DNA from: Lysinibacillus sp. FJAT-14745
Lineage (GTDB): Bacteria > Bacillota > Bacilli > Bacillales_A > Planococcaceae
Direction of reading: 5' to 3'
NCBI RefSeq assembly: GCF_001275675.1
Contig: NZ_LITM01000007.1
Span: 50,088 to 114,087 of the forward strand
DNA length: 64,000 bases
Every line of letters begins with the position of its first letter. Position 1 is the first letter of the stretch. The notes beneath the pieces were generated by a model. That model was not told the origin of the DNA and did not search any database. It saw only the letters and a program-made list of their open reading frames with translations. A program made the translations under genes and the position numbers. Shown in pieces: positions 12,395 to 22,415 of this stretch.

Positions 12395-13297
12395 GTGGAG
12401 TTACGTCAATTACGCTATTTTGTTGAAGTCGCTGAGCGGGAACACATTTCAGAAGCTGCCGAACATCTTCATGTTGCTCAATCTGCAATAAGCAGACAAA
12501 TTGCTAATTTAGAAGATGAATTAGGCACACCACTTTTTGAACGTGTCGGACGAAATGTTAAATTGACACCAATTGGAAAAATATTTCTCGAGCACACAAT
12601 TACTGCTTTAAAAGCCATTGATTTTGCCGCAAAGCAAGTTGAAGAATATTTAGATCCTGCTAAAGGTACGATAAAAATCGGTTTTCCAACGAGCTTGGCT
12701 AGCTATGTATTGCCAACTGTTATTTCAGCCTTTAAGCGGGAATATCCGGATTTGCAATTCCAGCTCCGTCAAGGCTCCTATCGTTTTTTAATTGATGCTG
12801 TGAAAAATCGGGAGTTAAATTTAGCTTTTTTAGGCCCTCTACCACCGCATGACGAATCGATCCATTCAACAATATTATTTACTGAAAATATCGCCGCATT
12901 ACTGCCAGTAAAACATCCATTAGCCAAAAGGGAAAGTATTCAACTTGCTGATTTACGTAACGATTTATTTGTATTATTCCCAGATGGATACATATTACAT
13001 AAAGTAGCTATGGATGCCTGTCGAGCAGCTGGCTTTTTGCCAAACGTCATCTCTGAAGGGGAAGACTTAGATGCACTAAAGGGTCTTGTCGCTGCAGGCA
13101 TTGGGGTCAGCTTGTTACCAGAAAGCTCACTGTACGATTCAGCTGCCCGCTTCACCGTAAAGGTACCGATTACATCACCTACGATCCCAAGAACAGTCGG
13201 TATTATTTCACCTGTAAACCGTGAAATTGCACCATCAGAAAAAATATTTTTAGACTTCGTTACAAATTTCTTTTCACGTCTTTCTCAATTCCAATAA
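12395..13297 (+). CDS. gltC: LysR-type regulator GltC
   Basis: 300 residues, the GltC length. The N-terminal winged helix (ELRQLRYFVEVAEREHISEAAEHLHVAQSAISRQ in shape) and the whole protein closely follow B. subtilis GltC as I recall it, which activates glutamate synthase gltAB in response to 2-oxoglutarate/glutamate. The start is GTG 12395, placed behind AGAGGTG; earlier in-frame codons have no ribosome site. No gltAB is in the window. The convergent neighbour is a dicarboxylate/amino-acid symporter. Confidence 0.88.
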   Translation: MELRQLRYFVEVAEREHISEAAEHLHVAQSAISRQIANLEDELGTPLFERVGRNVKLTPIGKIFLEHTITALKAIDFAAKQVEEYLDPAKGTIKIGFPTSLASYVLPTVISAFKREYPDLQFQLRQGSYRFLIDAVKNRELNLAFLGPLPPHDESIHSTILFTENIAALLPVKHPLAKRESIQLADLRNDLFVLFPDGYILHKVAMDACRAAGFLPNVISEGEDLDALKGLVAAGIGVSLLPESSLYDSAARFTVKVPITSPTIPRTVGIISPVNREIAPSEKIFLDFVTNFFSRLSQFQ

Positions 13298-13326
13298 AAA
13301 AATCGCCATAGCTGGCGATTTTTTTT
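13296..13326 (+). terminator. gltC terminator
   Basis: AAATCGCCA TAGC TGGCGATTTTTTTT directly at the gltC stop is a standard intrinsic terminator. Confidence 0.9.
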
Positions 13327-13339
13327 GGTTTAAGGTAGT

Positions 13340-13801
13340 GATTCTATTAGTCAAATTGGTGATTCTATTAGTCAAATTGGCGGTTCTATCCGTCGTTTTG
13401 GCGATTCTTTCCGTCGCTTTGATGTTTCATTCCGTCGCTTCGGCTATTCTTTCCGTCGCTCTGATTTCCATCCGTCACCTTGGCTATTCTTTCCGTCGCT
13501 TTGACGTTTCATTCCGTCGCTTTGATGTTTCTTTCCGTCACTTCGGCTCTTCTTTCCGTCGCTCTGATTTCCATCCGTCACCTTGGCTATTCTTTCCGTC
13601 GCTTTGACGTTTCATTCCGTCGCTTCGGCTCTTCTTTCCGTCGCTCTGATTTCCATCCGTCACATTGACGGTTCTATCCACGATTTTGGCTTCTCTATCC
13701 ACGACTTTGGCGTTTCTATCCGCCACTTTGCCTGCTCTATCCACGATTTCGGAGGTTCTATCCACGACTTTACCTCTGTTCTACCCGTCACTCTGCTTTT
13801 C
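13340..13801. repeat. 21-bp tandem array 1 (about 22 units)
   Basis: Degenerate head-to-tail units of 21 bases, for example TATTCTTTCCGTCGCTTTGAC and GTTTCATTCCGTCGCTTCGGC; every fourth or fifth unit in the middle is 19 bases (TTCCATCCGTCACCTTGGC). This gives a higher-order repeat. The last six units switch to a TCTATCCACGA variant. It fills the gap between the gltC terminator and the symporter stop codon. Multi-frame openness comes from the period being a multiple of three, not from coding. Confidence 0.9.
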
Positions 13802-14965
13802 TTAATTCGTTTTTTTACTAAAACGATCGACAATCATAGATAATGCGCCATCTCCAGTTACATTTGTAGCTGTACCAAAGCTATCTTGCGCTAAGTACAG
13901 AGCTATCATTAGTGCAATCATTGTTTCGTCGAAGCCGAGCATTGTTTTTAGTAACCCAATTGCTGCCATAACTCCCCCTCCTGGGACACCTGGTGCAGCA
14001 ACCATCGTAATACCTAGCATAAAAATAAAGCCTATATATTGTGCAAAGCCTATATCCATACCGTTCATCATCAAAACGCCTAAAGAACAAGTAACTAATG
14101 TAATCGTACTACCCGATAAATGAATCGTGGCAAACAGTGGAATTGTAAAATTCGTTACTTTTTCTGAAGCTCCCGTTTTTTGCGCTTGCCGCAATGTAAC
14201 TGGAATAGCTGCTGCTGAGGATTGTGTGCCCAAAGCTGTAAAATATGCAGGTAGCATAATTCGAAGTAACATGAGTGGATTTTTCTTATTTAAAATTCCC
14301 GCAGCTGTATATTGCACTAGTAATATTACCCAATGCATCACAATTATTAGCACGAATACAATTGCGAAAACGGATAAGATTTTTGCTACTTGACCTCCAA
14401 ATGTCATGTTCAAGAAGATACCGAAAATATGGAATGGTAAAAGTGGAATAATAATGACTGAAATTAATTTTTCGATGATTACATTAAACTCTTCAAAACC
14501 ACGTTTCATAACATCACTTTGAATGGCTGTCATACCAATCCCTACGATAAACGCAAAAATTAATGCTGACATAACGCCCATTAATGGAGGCATTTCAACT
14601 TTAAAGAATGCTTGTGCTAAAAATTCCTCCGGGTTTTTCATGCTTTCCATAGCACCATTTGAAATGAAATTAGGCAACACATTGCGCGCGACAAAAAAGG
14701 CGAGTATACCTGCAATGATTGTTGAAAAATAGGCAAAAAATGTTGCCAAACCTAATAATTTTCCTGAGCCTTTTCCAAGCTGTGCAATGCCCGGAGCAAT
14801 AAATGCAATAATAATAAGTGGTACAACAAAATTTAAAAAGTTACCGAATAAGCCATTAAATGTTGCAAATATACGTATAAATGGTTCTGGCATAAAGCTT
14901 CCGAGTATTACCGCTAATAAAATTGCGACAATAATTTTTGCCAATAGACCAAATTTAAGCTTCAT
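13802..14965 (-). CDS. dicarboxylate/amino acid:cation symporter (DAACS family)
   Basis: 387 residues, strongly hydrophobic, with the family hallmarks: a serine-rich re-entrant loop (TQSSAAAIPVTLRQA, about 256-270) and the C-terminal ligand region with PGGGVMA and QDSFGTATNVTGDGA. Such carriers import glutamate, aspartate, serine or C4-dicarboxylates with Na+ or H+. The length (shorter than GltP/GltT at about 420) and sequence do not let me name the substrate. It faces gltC across array 1. Confidence 0.85.
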   Translation of the reverse strand: MKLKFGLLAKIIVAILLAVILGSFMPEPFIRIFATFNGLFGNFLNFVVPLIIIAFIAPGIAQLGKGSGKLLGLATFFAYFSTIIAGILAFFVARNVLPNFISNGAMESMKNPEEFLAQAFFKVEMPPLMGVMSALIFAFIVGIGMTAIQSDVMKRGFEEFNVIIEKLISVIIIPLLPFHIFGIFLNMTFGGQVAKILSVFAIVFVLIIVMHWVILLVQYTAAGILNKKNPLMLLRIMLPAYFTALGTQSSAAAIPVTLRQAQKTGASEKVTNFTIPLFATIHLSGSTITLVTCSLGVLMMNGMDIGFAQYIGFIFMLGITMVAAPGVPGGGVMAAIGLLKTMLGFDETMIALMIALYLAQDSFGTATNVTGDGALSMIVDRFSKKTN

Positions 14966-15092
14966 TATATTGTCCTCCCTAAAAATACAACTGTCTTTTT
15001 CCGATGCAATATTAGTAATTTAACATAAACAGTTGAGAGAATATACAGTTTGTAAAATAGACGGAATTGCAAAACTCTTTTTCATTTTCTAA

Positions 15093-15141
15093 CAAAAAAC
15101 AAAAAAGCTTAGAATAGGCAAAATTCACCTATCCTAAGCTT
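15093..15141 (-). terminator. terminator of the 22124-15603 operon, displaced from its gene
   Basis: Minus strand stem AAGCTTAGGATAGG / CCTATTCTAAGCTT followed by TTTTTTG. It is oriented for the exopolysaccharide operon, whose last stop is 460 bases upstream; repeat B copy 1 lies between them. Confidence 0.8.
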
Positions 15142-15143
15142 CC

Positions 15144-15602
15144 ATTTAACTTCTTTCAGCAAAAGTCTCCCACCTCTATAGGTGATGAGATGAATGCGGA
15201 TTTAAGCTACTTTACAACGGTTGTCCAAACACCAGCTGAAATAGAGGAACTCAGTCTAAGAACGCCACGTCCTGTGGCAATTTATCTGTGCGAAAGCGAA
15301 GCGACAGCAACACACGACTGAGTAACCAACATCGGTGCTGCTGACGCTGCGTTAGCACTACGCTTTCGCGCAAAAAACATTTGTTGGCCCAAAGCCTCCG
15401 GCGGATGTCACAGAATCGGAAAGGAGTTCTTAGGGGATGTTAGCCTAAAACCATCGCATCCATGCGATAACGGTTAAATGACCTGCATCGGTAAAAGCGC
15501 CACGTCCTGTGGCATTACCGAAATGACCAACATCGTGTTGACCCTCACGCAGGCCTAAGCACAAAGCCGATTCCGGACGCATTTATGCCGAGGCATAATT
15601 GA
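15144..15602. repeat. Interspersed repeat family B, copy 1
   Basis: In minus orientation it starts TCAATTATGCCTCGGCATAA directly at the stop codon of the gene at 15603 and ends CTGAAAGAAGTTAAA at the terminator hairpin. Inside are short palindromes such as GCCACAGGACGTGGC. Related copies: 25053, 34761, 47085, 55392. Confidence 0.85.
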
Positions 15603-18600
15603 TTAATCTTTAAATAATTTTTGTAAAATATAATATGATTGTTTTAAACGCTCATCATATTTAGGAGTTTGCCATTTTTCCCAAGAATAAGCTGGAAGAG
15701 CAGGCAAGACATGGCCGTTTGTCTCTGGTAGAGATTTTACAACCTTGCCCTCTTTATCTACAAAGACAGCACCAATATAAATATTATCGACTTTAGTCGA
15801 ACCTTCCTTTCCATCCTTATATAGATCTCCCATAAACTCACGCTGACTTGGATCTTTTGCTTGGATCAGTAGCCAAGGAATTCGTAGCTCAATAACATTA
15901 TCATCTGTCCATGTATAGTCTACTAACGAATTATAATCTTTTGCTTTTGGGTTGGCATTCCCTTGAAGCAACTTCCCTGTTTCATAAGAACTAAAGTCGG
16001 TAGTAATGTTTTGCTCTGGTAAGAATAGCTGTTTATTTAACACATAGTTAATCGGTGCAAACTTACCGCTGTTTTTTGTAGGAACTGCCATACGAGGCGG
16101 AATCATATTTAAATTATGACCGTAAAAATAATCATAGAAATCATAGTATTCATCTATGACAACTCGAGAGTCTCCACTTTTATTTAATTCAACAATAAAA
16201 TCTACACCATTTGAAAACGTCATATCTTTTAGTGATGTTGCCGAAGTGTTCCCTTGATTTGGTACTACATCAAGTAAAATACGAGGGGAAGCTTTTTCTA
16301 AAACATCACTTTTTAATTTGAAATACAAATATTTTTCATCATAATCGACAGCAAAATCTGTGGAAGCAGAAGGTGAGGTATTGTACATTTGTGTACCTTT
16401 CCACTCTTTCGTATCGCCATCTACTTTTACTTTAAATCTATCAAAGCTTAGTACGCCAAATTGTTGTTCGTTCGTTTGTGCATTGGACCAAAACGGTCGA
16501 CGATTTGGATCATCATAATCCATCGTATTCCACGTTCGCTTAAACCACTCGTCTTGCCAAGTAAAGACAAGACCTCCTAGCAAACCTTCATGCATAATAT
16601 CTTCATATAAATGTTGAAGTGTTTCACCCTGCTGCTGTTCGGACATATGCCCCTGATTCCAGCCGTAAACATTTTCATGTGTCATACCACGCGCTGCAGG
16701 AATGCCAAATTCCGCAATAAGAACAGGCATACGATGAGCTTGATGTAAGTCTTTTAAATAGCCTGCATAACTATTTTTATTGCCCCGGAAATCTTTATAA
16801 TTTAAATACTTTTTGTCGAAGTTAAAGAAGTCAGGATAATATGGATACACATGGTATGAAGCGAATTGGCCTGGTGCCTGCATCTCACCTTTCGTATAGA
16901 TGACATTTGGATTTACTCCTACCAAATCTTCATCTTCAGAAGGTTCAGATGGATGGTCTAGTAAATCAGTTGTTACCCAGTTTGTGAAACTCATTGGACG
17001 GATCCAATTGTATTTATCCTTCTCATAAACAGTAATAAGATCCATTTGCTCCGCTAACCAATGCTCAAATGGTGCAGCATTTTTCGTTTCAAAATACTTC
17101 CCATTGTATTCGCCTATATTAGCGTGCTTTTCGTTCGTACCGACAACCATATGCGGATACCATTCGATTCCAAGCACCCAGCCGATAACATATTTTGAAA
17201 CGTCAACATCATATAATCCTGATGCATGCCCAGCTACTGGCTTCACATAAGTATTACCGTGGATAACATCTACCATGCGCTTCATTTCAAATTGGAAATC
17301 CTTTAAAGTAGCTTCATCATAGGCATCTAGTGAATCAGCCAAGCCTTCCTCATTAATCCATACACCATGCAATACATACAATGGTTTATCTGGATTTTCT
17401 TCATTGTATTTAGCAAGTGCCCGATAAAAACCTGGTGGATGTAATGTATATACACGAATCGTATTGGCATTCATCTCACCAATTTGACGGAACCATCGAT
17501 AGTACTCTTCTTCCGTAATAGCAGCTTCGCCCGGGAATGCTCCCGGTTTTCCCATACCGATATTAACGCCCTTAAATACTATTGGCTCCCATTTTCCATC
17601 GCGTAAGACTTCAAATGACTCTCCTTGAATACGTGCATTATAATTTAATTTTTCATGATTAACGTTGTCATGAACCTCTTTTTGCTCAAACGTTTCAAAA
17701 ATTTTATGCATAACTGGTATATAAATCGACCAGTAAAATGAACTATCGGCATACTTCTCAGCGTATTTATAAATAGTCGGTAATCCCTTTATTTTGTAAA
17801 GAGACGGTACCCGTGACATATCGTTAAAGTCTCCAGCAAAATAATAGCTTGTAGTGTAGCGTTTATCCTGTGAAACGATAGCCGCAAATTGCTGTGGAAT
17901 ATCGTTGTCATTTAATAGTTTTGCCCCATCTTTTGTTAAGTCCCATTGATAATTAGCGAGTGCATCCTCCGCATATTTAGGTGTGATAATATCAAACCAA
18001 TAGCCATACTCTGCACTAGCTGAGGTATTAAAGAATTTTTTCCCTTTTTCAGTAAATTGCACCTGAATGCCTTCTGTTTTTACATGCTTGTCCATTTCTA
18101 GCACGATGAGCTTTTCTGTCATTTCATTAAATAGAAGAAAACCACCGCCCTTATATGGCCAATTATCACCATGTTCATCTATGACCCATTGTGGAATTTC
18201 TGAGTTTTTATGATAATCAAGCTCATCAAAATAACGCCCAATCCATCCAGACCATGAAATCCCTAAATAATCCTGTAACTCTTTTCTAACTGCCTCTGAT
18301 GTAGGTGACGCAAATGTATTGTATTCAGCGATCAGCATACTTTTCTTGTTGCTTGCTAAACGGGATACTATAGACTGCCATTCATCCATTTCCAAGCCAC
18401 CAACAATTTTTTCTGAGCGTTTACCTAAGCGCTTTTCTTCATTTAAATCATCTTTATAAACCCCATACGTATCTGCCAAATAAATAACATCATAATTACT
18501 ATAGTCAGCCGGAAACTTTTTTTCTGACACTTTCTTCGTTTTATCATTCGGAAGCGTACCATAGTAATCTTTTTGTACATCATACGGTTGATCATCGATT

Positions 18601-18779
18601 GTGTATTTATAATGGTTTAAAAACCAATTCACACCTAAATGCTCTCGATAGGTTTCATTCGGAACCGTTTTATCTAGAATTGCAACGTTCAGCGGTTTTT
18701 CAGCGCTTAAATACCACCATGCTATAGGTGTGAGTATGAGAATTAGAATGGCTATAACCCCTATATATATTCGCTTCAT
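15603..18779 (-). CDS. membrane-anchored clan-A glycoside hydrolase with C-terminal CBM9-like domain
   Basis: 1058 residues. One N-terminal helix (about 5-24) anchors an extracytoplasmic protein. Residues about 30-370 form an unrecognised domain. Residues about 390-780 are TIM-barrel-like with FKGVNIGMGKPGAFPG, GWVLGIEWYP (candidate acid/base Glu near 537) and LIAEFGIP (candidate nucleophile Glu near 689). Residues about 795-1040 look like a CBM9-type sugar-binding domain (VKVDGDTKEW...). Such hydrolases accompany synthase-dependent exopolysaccharide systems, where they trim or release polymer. It overlaps the GT2 gene by four bases (ATGA). Substrate is unknown. Confidence 0.7.
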   Translation of the reverse strand: MKRIYIGVIAILILILTPIAWWYLSAEKPLNVAILDKTVPNETYREHLGVNWFLNHYKYTIDDQPYDVQKDYYGTLPNDKTKKVSEKKFPADYSNYDVIYLADTYGVYKDDLNEEKRLGKRSEKIVGGLEMDEWQSIVSRLASNKKSMLIAEYNTFASPTSEAVRKELQDYLGISWSGWIGRYFDELDYHKNSEIPQWVIDEHGDNWPYKGGGFLLFNEMTEKLIVLEMDKHVKTEGIQVQFTEKGKKFFNTSASAEYGYWFDIITPKYAEDALANYQWDLTKDGAKLLNDNDIPQQFAAIVSQDKRYTTSYYFAGDFNDMSRVPSLYKIKGLPTIYKYAEKYADSSFYWSIYIPVMHKIFETFEQKEVHDNVNHEKLNYNARIQGESFEVLRDGKWEPIVFKGVNIGMGKPGAFPGEAAITEEEYYRWFRQIGEMNANTIRVYTLHPPGFYRALAKYNEENPDKPLYVLHGVWINEEGLADSLDAYDEATLKDFQFEMKRMVDVIHGNTYVKPVAGHASGLYDVDVSKYVIGWVLGIEWYPHMVVGTNEKHANIGEYNGKYFETKNAAPFEHWLAEQMDLITVYEKDKYNWIRPMSFTNWVTTDLLDHPSEPSEDEDLVGVNPNVIYTKGEMQAPGQFASYHVYPYYPDFFNFDKKYLNYKDFRGNKNSYAGYLKDLHQAHRMPVLIAEFGIPAARGMTHENVYGWNQGHMSEQQQGETLQHLYEDIMHEGLLGGLVFTWQDEWFKRTWNTMDYDDPNRRPFWSNAQTNEQQFGVLSFDRFKVKVDGDTKEWKGTQMYNTSPSASTDFAVDYDEKYLYFKLKSDVLEKASPRILLDVVPNQGNTSATSLKDMTFSNGVDFIVELNKSGDSRVVIDEYYDFYDYFYGHNLNMIPPRMAVPTKNSGKFAPINYVLNKQLFLPEQNITTDFSSYETGKLLQGNANPKAKDYNSLVDYTWTDDNVIELRIPWLLIQAKDPSQREFMGDLYKDGKEGSTKVDNIYIGAVFVDKEGKVVKSLPETNGHVLPALPAYSWEKWQTPKYDERLKQSYYILQKLFKD

Positions 18780-20200
18780 ACACTTTTCTCCTTTTCAGCG
18801 ATGCCGACACGCTTCATATTACCCCAATCGCTTCTTCTTAGCACAAACCGAATCATTCCCTCACAGCGCCAAAAAAGAGTGAGTGGTCGATACCAAAAAA
18901 TTTCAGTAAACGCTAAAAGTATCATGCGTAGTAGATCTCTCTTTCTCGGATAAGTATTCAAGATCCATGCCTCGAATAATATAGAGGCTATTGAAAAAAT
19001 AACGCCATAAATGACAAAGAGTAGTAACAGCATGATGGCTACTTCATAATAGATTTTCCCTAAGAAAAATGCCACTACGATATAAATATAACCACCTAGT
19101 TCAACTATTGGTCCTAGGCACTCTACTAGCCAAAAATATGGCAATGAAAGGAACCCTATTAAGCCGTATTTAGGATTCAACGTCATCGTTTTATGCTTCC
19201 AAAGGCTTTCAAATAACCCTTGATGCCAACGTCTACGTTGGTTTCGCAAAACTCCTAATGTCTGAGGTGCTTCAGTCCAACACACAGGATCTGGAACAAA
19301 TTCAATACGTTTCTTTTCTTTTTTCTTTCTTACCAAACGGTGAATATTCACGACAAGCTCCATGTCTTCGCCAATAATATTCGTGGAATAACCACCCGCT
19401 TCCACAGCCCATTCCTTCGAAAACACACTAAATGCTCCCGAAATAATAAGTACAAGATTGAATTTACTTAAAGCTATTCGCCCCATTAAAAAGGCTCGCG
19501 AATATTCTATTATTTGCATAATAACTAAGGAGTTATTTGGTAAATGCGTTTCCGTAACAGAACCAAGATGCATTTTCGCTCCATTGGCAATTCGGATATT
19601 TCCTCCTGCCGCAATCACTTCACCATCCGATAAAATAATCGGCTTCATCACACGAAGCAATGATTTTTCATCTAAGATTGAATCCCCATCGATAGAGCAA
19701 AAATAAGGATATTGCGAAACATTAATACCTACATTTAATGCATCTGCCTTCCCACCATTTTCTTTATCTACTAAAATACAATTCTTATAGATTTCAGATT
19801 CATAAATTTGTTTAACTTGTTTTGTAGGGATATTTGTACGAACAATTTTATCAACGGGCTTCATTCGGAAATGCTCAATTACGGTTTGTAGCGTAGAGTC
19901 AGTAGAACCGTCGTTAATAATGATAATTTCCGTTTGCGGATATCGTAAATTCAACAATGAATAGACTGTGTCTACAACTCCAATCTCTTCATTGTAAGCA
20001 GGGACTAATAAGGATACTGGTTTTGAGTAGAAGGCATCTATATGCGCATCATCATACTCTGAGGGATCTAATTTATAGCGTTTTCGCATAACTAGCATGG
20101 CAATGACAAACATTGTGCAATATGAAACAATAACGAATAACATATAGAACAGAATAATGCCGCCAAAGAACCACATACAATAATCTAAAAATACTTTCAT
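18776..20200 (-). CDS. processive family 2 glycosyltransferase (polysaccharide synthase)
   Basis: 474 residues: one or two N-terminal helices, a cytoplasmic GT-A domain and about four C-terminal helices. Synthase motifs are complete: IIINDGSTDST (about 96), FCSIDGDS (about 170), IIGEDMEL (about 276) and RNQRRRWHQGL (about 315, the QxxRW motif). This is the arrangement of cellulose, hyaluronan and IcaA/PgaC-type synthases that polymerise and export through the membrane. No PilZ domain is present. Both junctions are four-base ATGA overlaps. The polymer cannot be named from sequence. Confidence 0.85.
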   Translation of the reverse strand: MKVFLDYCMWFFGGIILFYMLFVIVSYCTMFVIAMLVMRKRYKLDPSEYDDAHIDAFYSKPVSLLVPAYNEEIGVVDTVYSLLNLRYPQTEIIIINDGSTDSTLQTVIEHFRMKPVDKIVRTNIPTKQVKQIYESEIYKNCILVDKENGGKADALNVGINVSQYPYFCSIDGDSILDEKSLLRVMKPIILSDGEVIAAGGNIRIANGAKMHLGSVTETHLPNNSLVIMQIIEYSRAFLMGRIALSKFNLVLIISGAFSVFSKEWAVEAGGYSTNIIGEDMELVVNIHRLVRKKKEKKRIEFVPDPVCWTEAPQTLGVLRNQRRRWHQGLFESLWKHKTMTLNPKYGLIGFLSLPYFWLVECLGPIVELGGYIYIVVAFFLGKIYYEVAIMLLLLFVIYGVIFSIASILFEAWILNTYPRKRDLLRMILLAFTEIFWYRPLTLFWRCEGMIRFVLRRSDWGNMKRVGIAEKEKSV

Positions 20201-21243
20201 TTGTTCCCCTGCTTTCTGACTACTGTTTCCTGTGCCATTTCAATTGCATATTGGTCGTTTGAGGACTCCATAAATTGCTGTAATTTTGCAATTCCTTCTT
20301 TATTTTCTGCAATTGTTTTAGCTGCCTGTGAGCGTACCCACCAATTTTCATCTTGAAGAAGCTGTTCTAAATAAGCATAGGTATAGTTTAGTGGCACATG
20401 CTTAAAGATTTTTGCAACCATTAATCTTACTTCCCACATATCTGATGTCACAAATGGAACATAAGGATCTATTTCATCTATTACACCAATTTCATAAAGA
20501 CCCTTTAATGCTCTTATATTTATTTCTGGAATCTCATGGATTAATAGCTGTTTTAGCTTATCAATATACTGCATATTTCTTTTTACAGCCGCAGTATCAA
20601 TTACAGCAAATTGGATATTTTTCGTCCAACTATCAAAGTCTTCAAATAATCGAATAAATACGTCATCCTCTAACAATACAAATAATCTTCTATATTCGCT
20701 TTCAGAATAATGAACGCTCGATTCTTTAATTTTTCCGATAAACAATTCTGGTTGAAAGAGAGAGTATATTTTTAACAGCTGAAAATATTCTTCTTCCGAA
20801 ATTTTGGTTTTCTCGAATTGTTGACAAGTATCTAATAAATCCTCTATCTGCAAATCAGCAATACGATATAAAGCATTCATCCTAATGCTCCAACGTTTAC
20901 TTGCTAAATCCTTTTCATAAAACTGTTTTAAATAGAGATTAGAAAACTCTTTGATTTTATGTTCAACTTTGTCATTCATGATATTTTTCAAATAAGATGA
21001 AAAGATTATTTCTACAGCTGCTACTTGAGCTCTTTGGCGGGGTACAAGCACTATAGAGAAAATTTCATCATTGATTAAATAGTTGTACCAATGCTGTGAA
21101 TAGTTTTGTAAAAAAGTATCACGCATTTCTGCAAAACGAATCTCCCGTTGACGCTGAAAAAGTAGATATATCGTAAATATAAATAGAACTACTAATAAAA
21201 CAACGATGACCGTTAAAAGAAAAGAAAGCGACAGCTTGATCAT
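20197..21243 (-). CDS. membrane-anchored HEAT-repeat protein
   Basis: About 348 residues. An N-terminal helix (LSFLLTVIVVLLVVLFIFTIYLLF) is followed by an all-helical domain. The second half carries HEAT-like repeats: INIRALKGLYEIG, VTSDMWEVRLMVAKIF and DENWWVRSQAAKTIA. I chose ATG 21243, which overlaps the preceding stop as ATGA; a TTG at 21249 is also in frame. Its position inside the synthase operon suggests a scaffold or co-polymerase partner; this is inference. Confidence 0.7.
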   Translation of the reverse strand: MIKLSLSFLLTVIVVLLVVLFIFTIYLLFQRQREIRFAEMRDTFLQNYSQHWYNYLINDEIFSIVLVPRQRAQVAAVEIIFSSYLKNIMNDKVEHKIKEFSNLYLKQFYEKDLASKRWSIRMNALYRIADLQIEDLLDTCQQFEKTKISEEEYFQLLKIYSLFQPELFIGKIKESSVHYSESEYRRLFVLLEDDVFIRLFEDFDSWTKNIQFAVIDTAAVKRNMQYIDKLKQLLIHEIPEINIRALKGLYEIGVIDEIDPYVPFVTSDMWEVRLMVAKIFKHVPLNYTYAYLEQLLQDENWWVRSQAAKTIAENKEGIAKLQQFMESSNDQYAIEMAQETVVRKQGNK

Positions 21244-22124
21244 AGCCAAAACCTCGCAAAAGTTCGCTTAATTTTTGCTTCTAACAAACGTAAATTAAAT
21301 GGTTTTACGATATATTCATCGACGCCACCTTCATAAGCATTCAGTGTCGCCCCTTCAGAGTTTCGTTCTGACATCATATAAATGATGAATTTTTTCTCAT
21401 TCGGCATTTCTCGCAAAATGTGCAAAATTTCTAAGCCATTTTTACGTGGTAAAATATCGTTCATCACAACTAAATGCATATGACCTGTTTTATAACTATC
21501 GGACTGTAAAAAACTATAGCCATCTTCATATGTAGCCACGTCTAAAGTAAAATGAGGAATGTCTAAGTGATTGAGCGTTGTTTCTAGCACTTTTCTAAAA
21601 ATTGCATTTTGTTCAATAATGCTTACCTTTACTTGCTCAGTTGGTTGTTCACTATAATCTGTAATCTGTTCTATTGACCAAGTCGGCTGTTCGCTATTTG
21701 CTAGTTTTTGTTTATTTTTTTCTAACAAAGTTTCAAAGTTAACGCTATTATTTCTTATTTCAGTAATGGAGGCTTTTAACGCGATTTGTCTAAATTCCCT
21801 TTCTTGCTTTAGAATTGCAAAAATCCGTTTTAAAAACGCCTTTACCTCTACTTCACTACTTTGCAGAAAAAATATTCCCCAATGCACGCCATCTGCTAAT
21901 TGGAAAAGTAAATCTGTTTTTCGTATTTTTGATTTTAGAAAAGCTGAAATTTGATGATTCACATGATGACGTTCTATATCAGTTCCTTGTGAGGAATTAG
22001 CTAATTTAAAAAAGACTGCTGTCATTGTTAAACGCGAGCGAATAACACTCTCACGCAAAATCTCAAAATAACCCTTCACCTCATGCTCCTGCATGAGGTC
22101 TTCTGCAATGATTAATTTATTCAT
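21240..22124 (-). CDS. degenerate GGDEF plus degenerate receiver domain protein
   Basis: 294 residues, two domains. Residues about 20-135 look like a GGDEF-fold domain (FFKLANSSQGTDI..., DLLFQLADGVHWGIFFLQ) whose GG(D/E)EF loop is replaced, so no cyclase activity is expected. Residues about 168-294 are a CheY-like receiver. The acidic pair is altered (SIIEQNA), and the phospho-acceptor position before ILP is Asn-Asp rather than the usual Asp spacing, while the conserved Lys (YIVKPFN) remains. I infer a non-enzymatic sensor, perhaps binding c-di-GMP, that controls the synthase encoded downstream. First gene of the operon. Confidence 0.65.
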   Translation of the reverse strand: MNKLIIAEDLMQEHEVKGYFEILRESVIRSRLTMTAVFFKLANSSQGTDIERHHVNHQISAFLKSKIRKTDLLFQLADGVHWGIFFLQSSEVEVKAFLKRIFAILKQEREFRQIALKASITEIRNNSVNFETLLEKNKQKLANSEQPTWSIEQITDYSEQPTEQVKVSIIEQNAIFRKVLETTLNHLDIPHFTLDVATYEDGYSFLQSDSYKTGHMHLVVMNDILPRKNGLEILHILREMPNEKKFIIYMMSERNSEGATLNAYEGGVDEYIVKPFNLRLLEAKIKRTFARFWL

Positions 22125-22363
22125 TAGTATTCACTCCAGTGGATGTAAGAAGTATTTCATTCTCCCTCATTATTTTTCTATCATTCTCTTGATTTATATA
22201 CACAACAACTATAGTAATAAAGATGACTTAACAATTTCTATACAAAATTTATGGTAATTCGATTACTTTTAAAATATTATTATATTTTTGTAGTAAACTA
22301 CAGAATAAAAACTCTTTTGATGAAAAAAAGTATTTTTCTGAAAAAAGCTTTTTTAGGGCAAGA

Positions 22364-22404
22364 AAAAAGGGAACATAAGCTTTCATACTTACATTCCCTT
22401 TTTG
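22364..22404 (-). terminator. metNPQ terminator
   Basis: Minus strand stem AAAAAGGGAATGTAAG / CTTATGTTCCCTTTTTT with a T tract, just past the metQ stop. The rest of 22125-22363 is AT-rich and should contain the promoter of the 22124 operon, which I cannot pin down. Confidence 0.85.
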
Positions 22405-22415
22405 ATAAATTTTAA

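Noticed and set aside
13340..13801. CRISPR array
   Set aside because: Units are contiguous and degenerate with no unique spacers, and no cas genes are in the window. The same holds for the other three arrays.
13338..13843. Several open frames in the array between gltC and the symporter
   Set aside because: Same cause: 21-base period; frames overlap each other and lack starts with ribosome sites.
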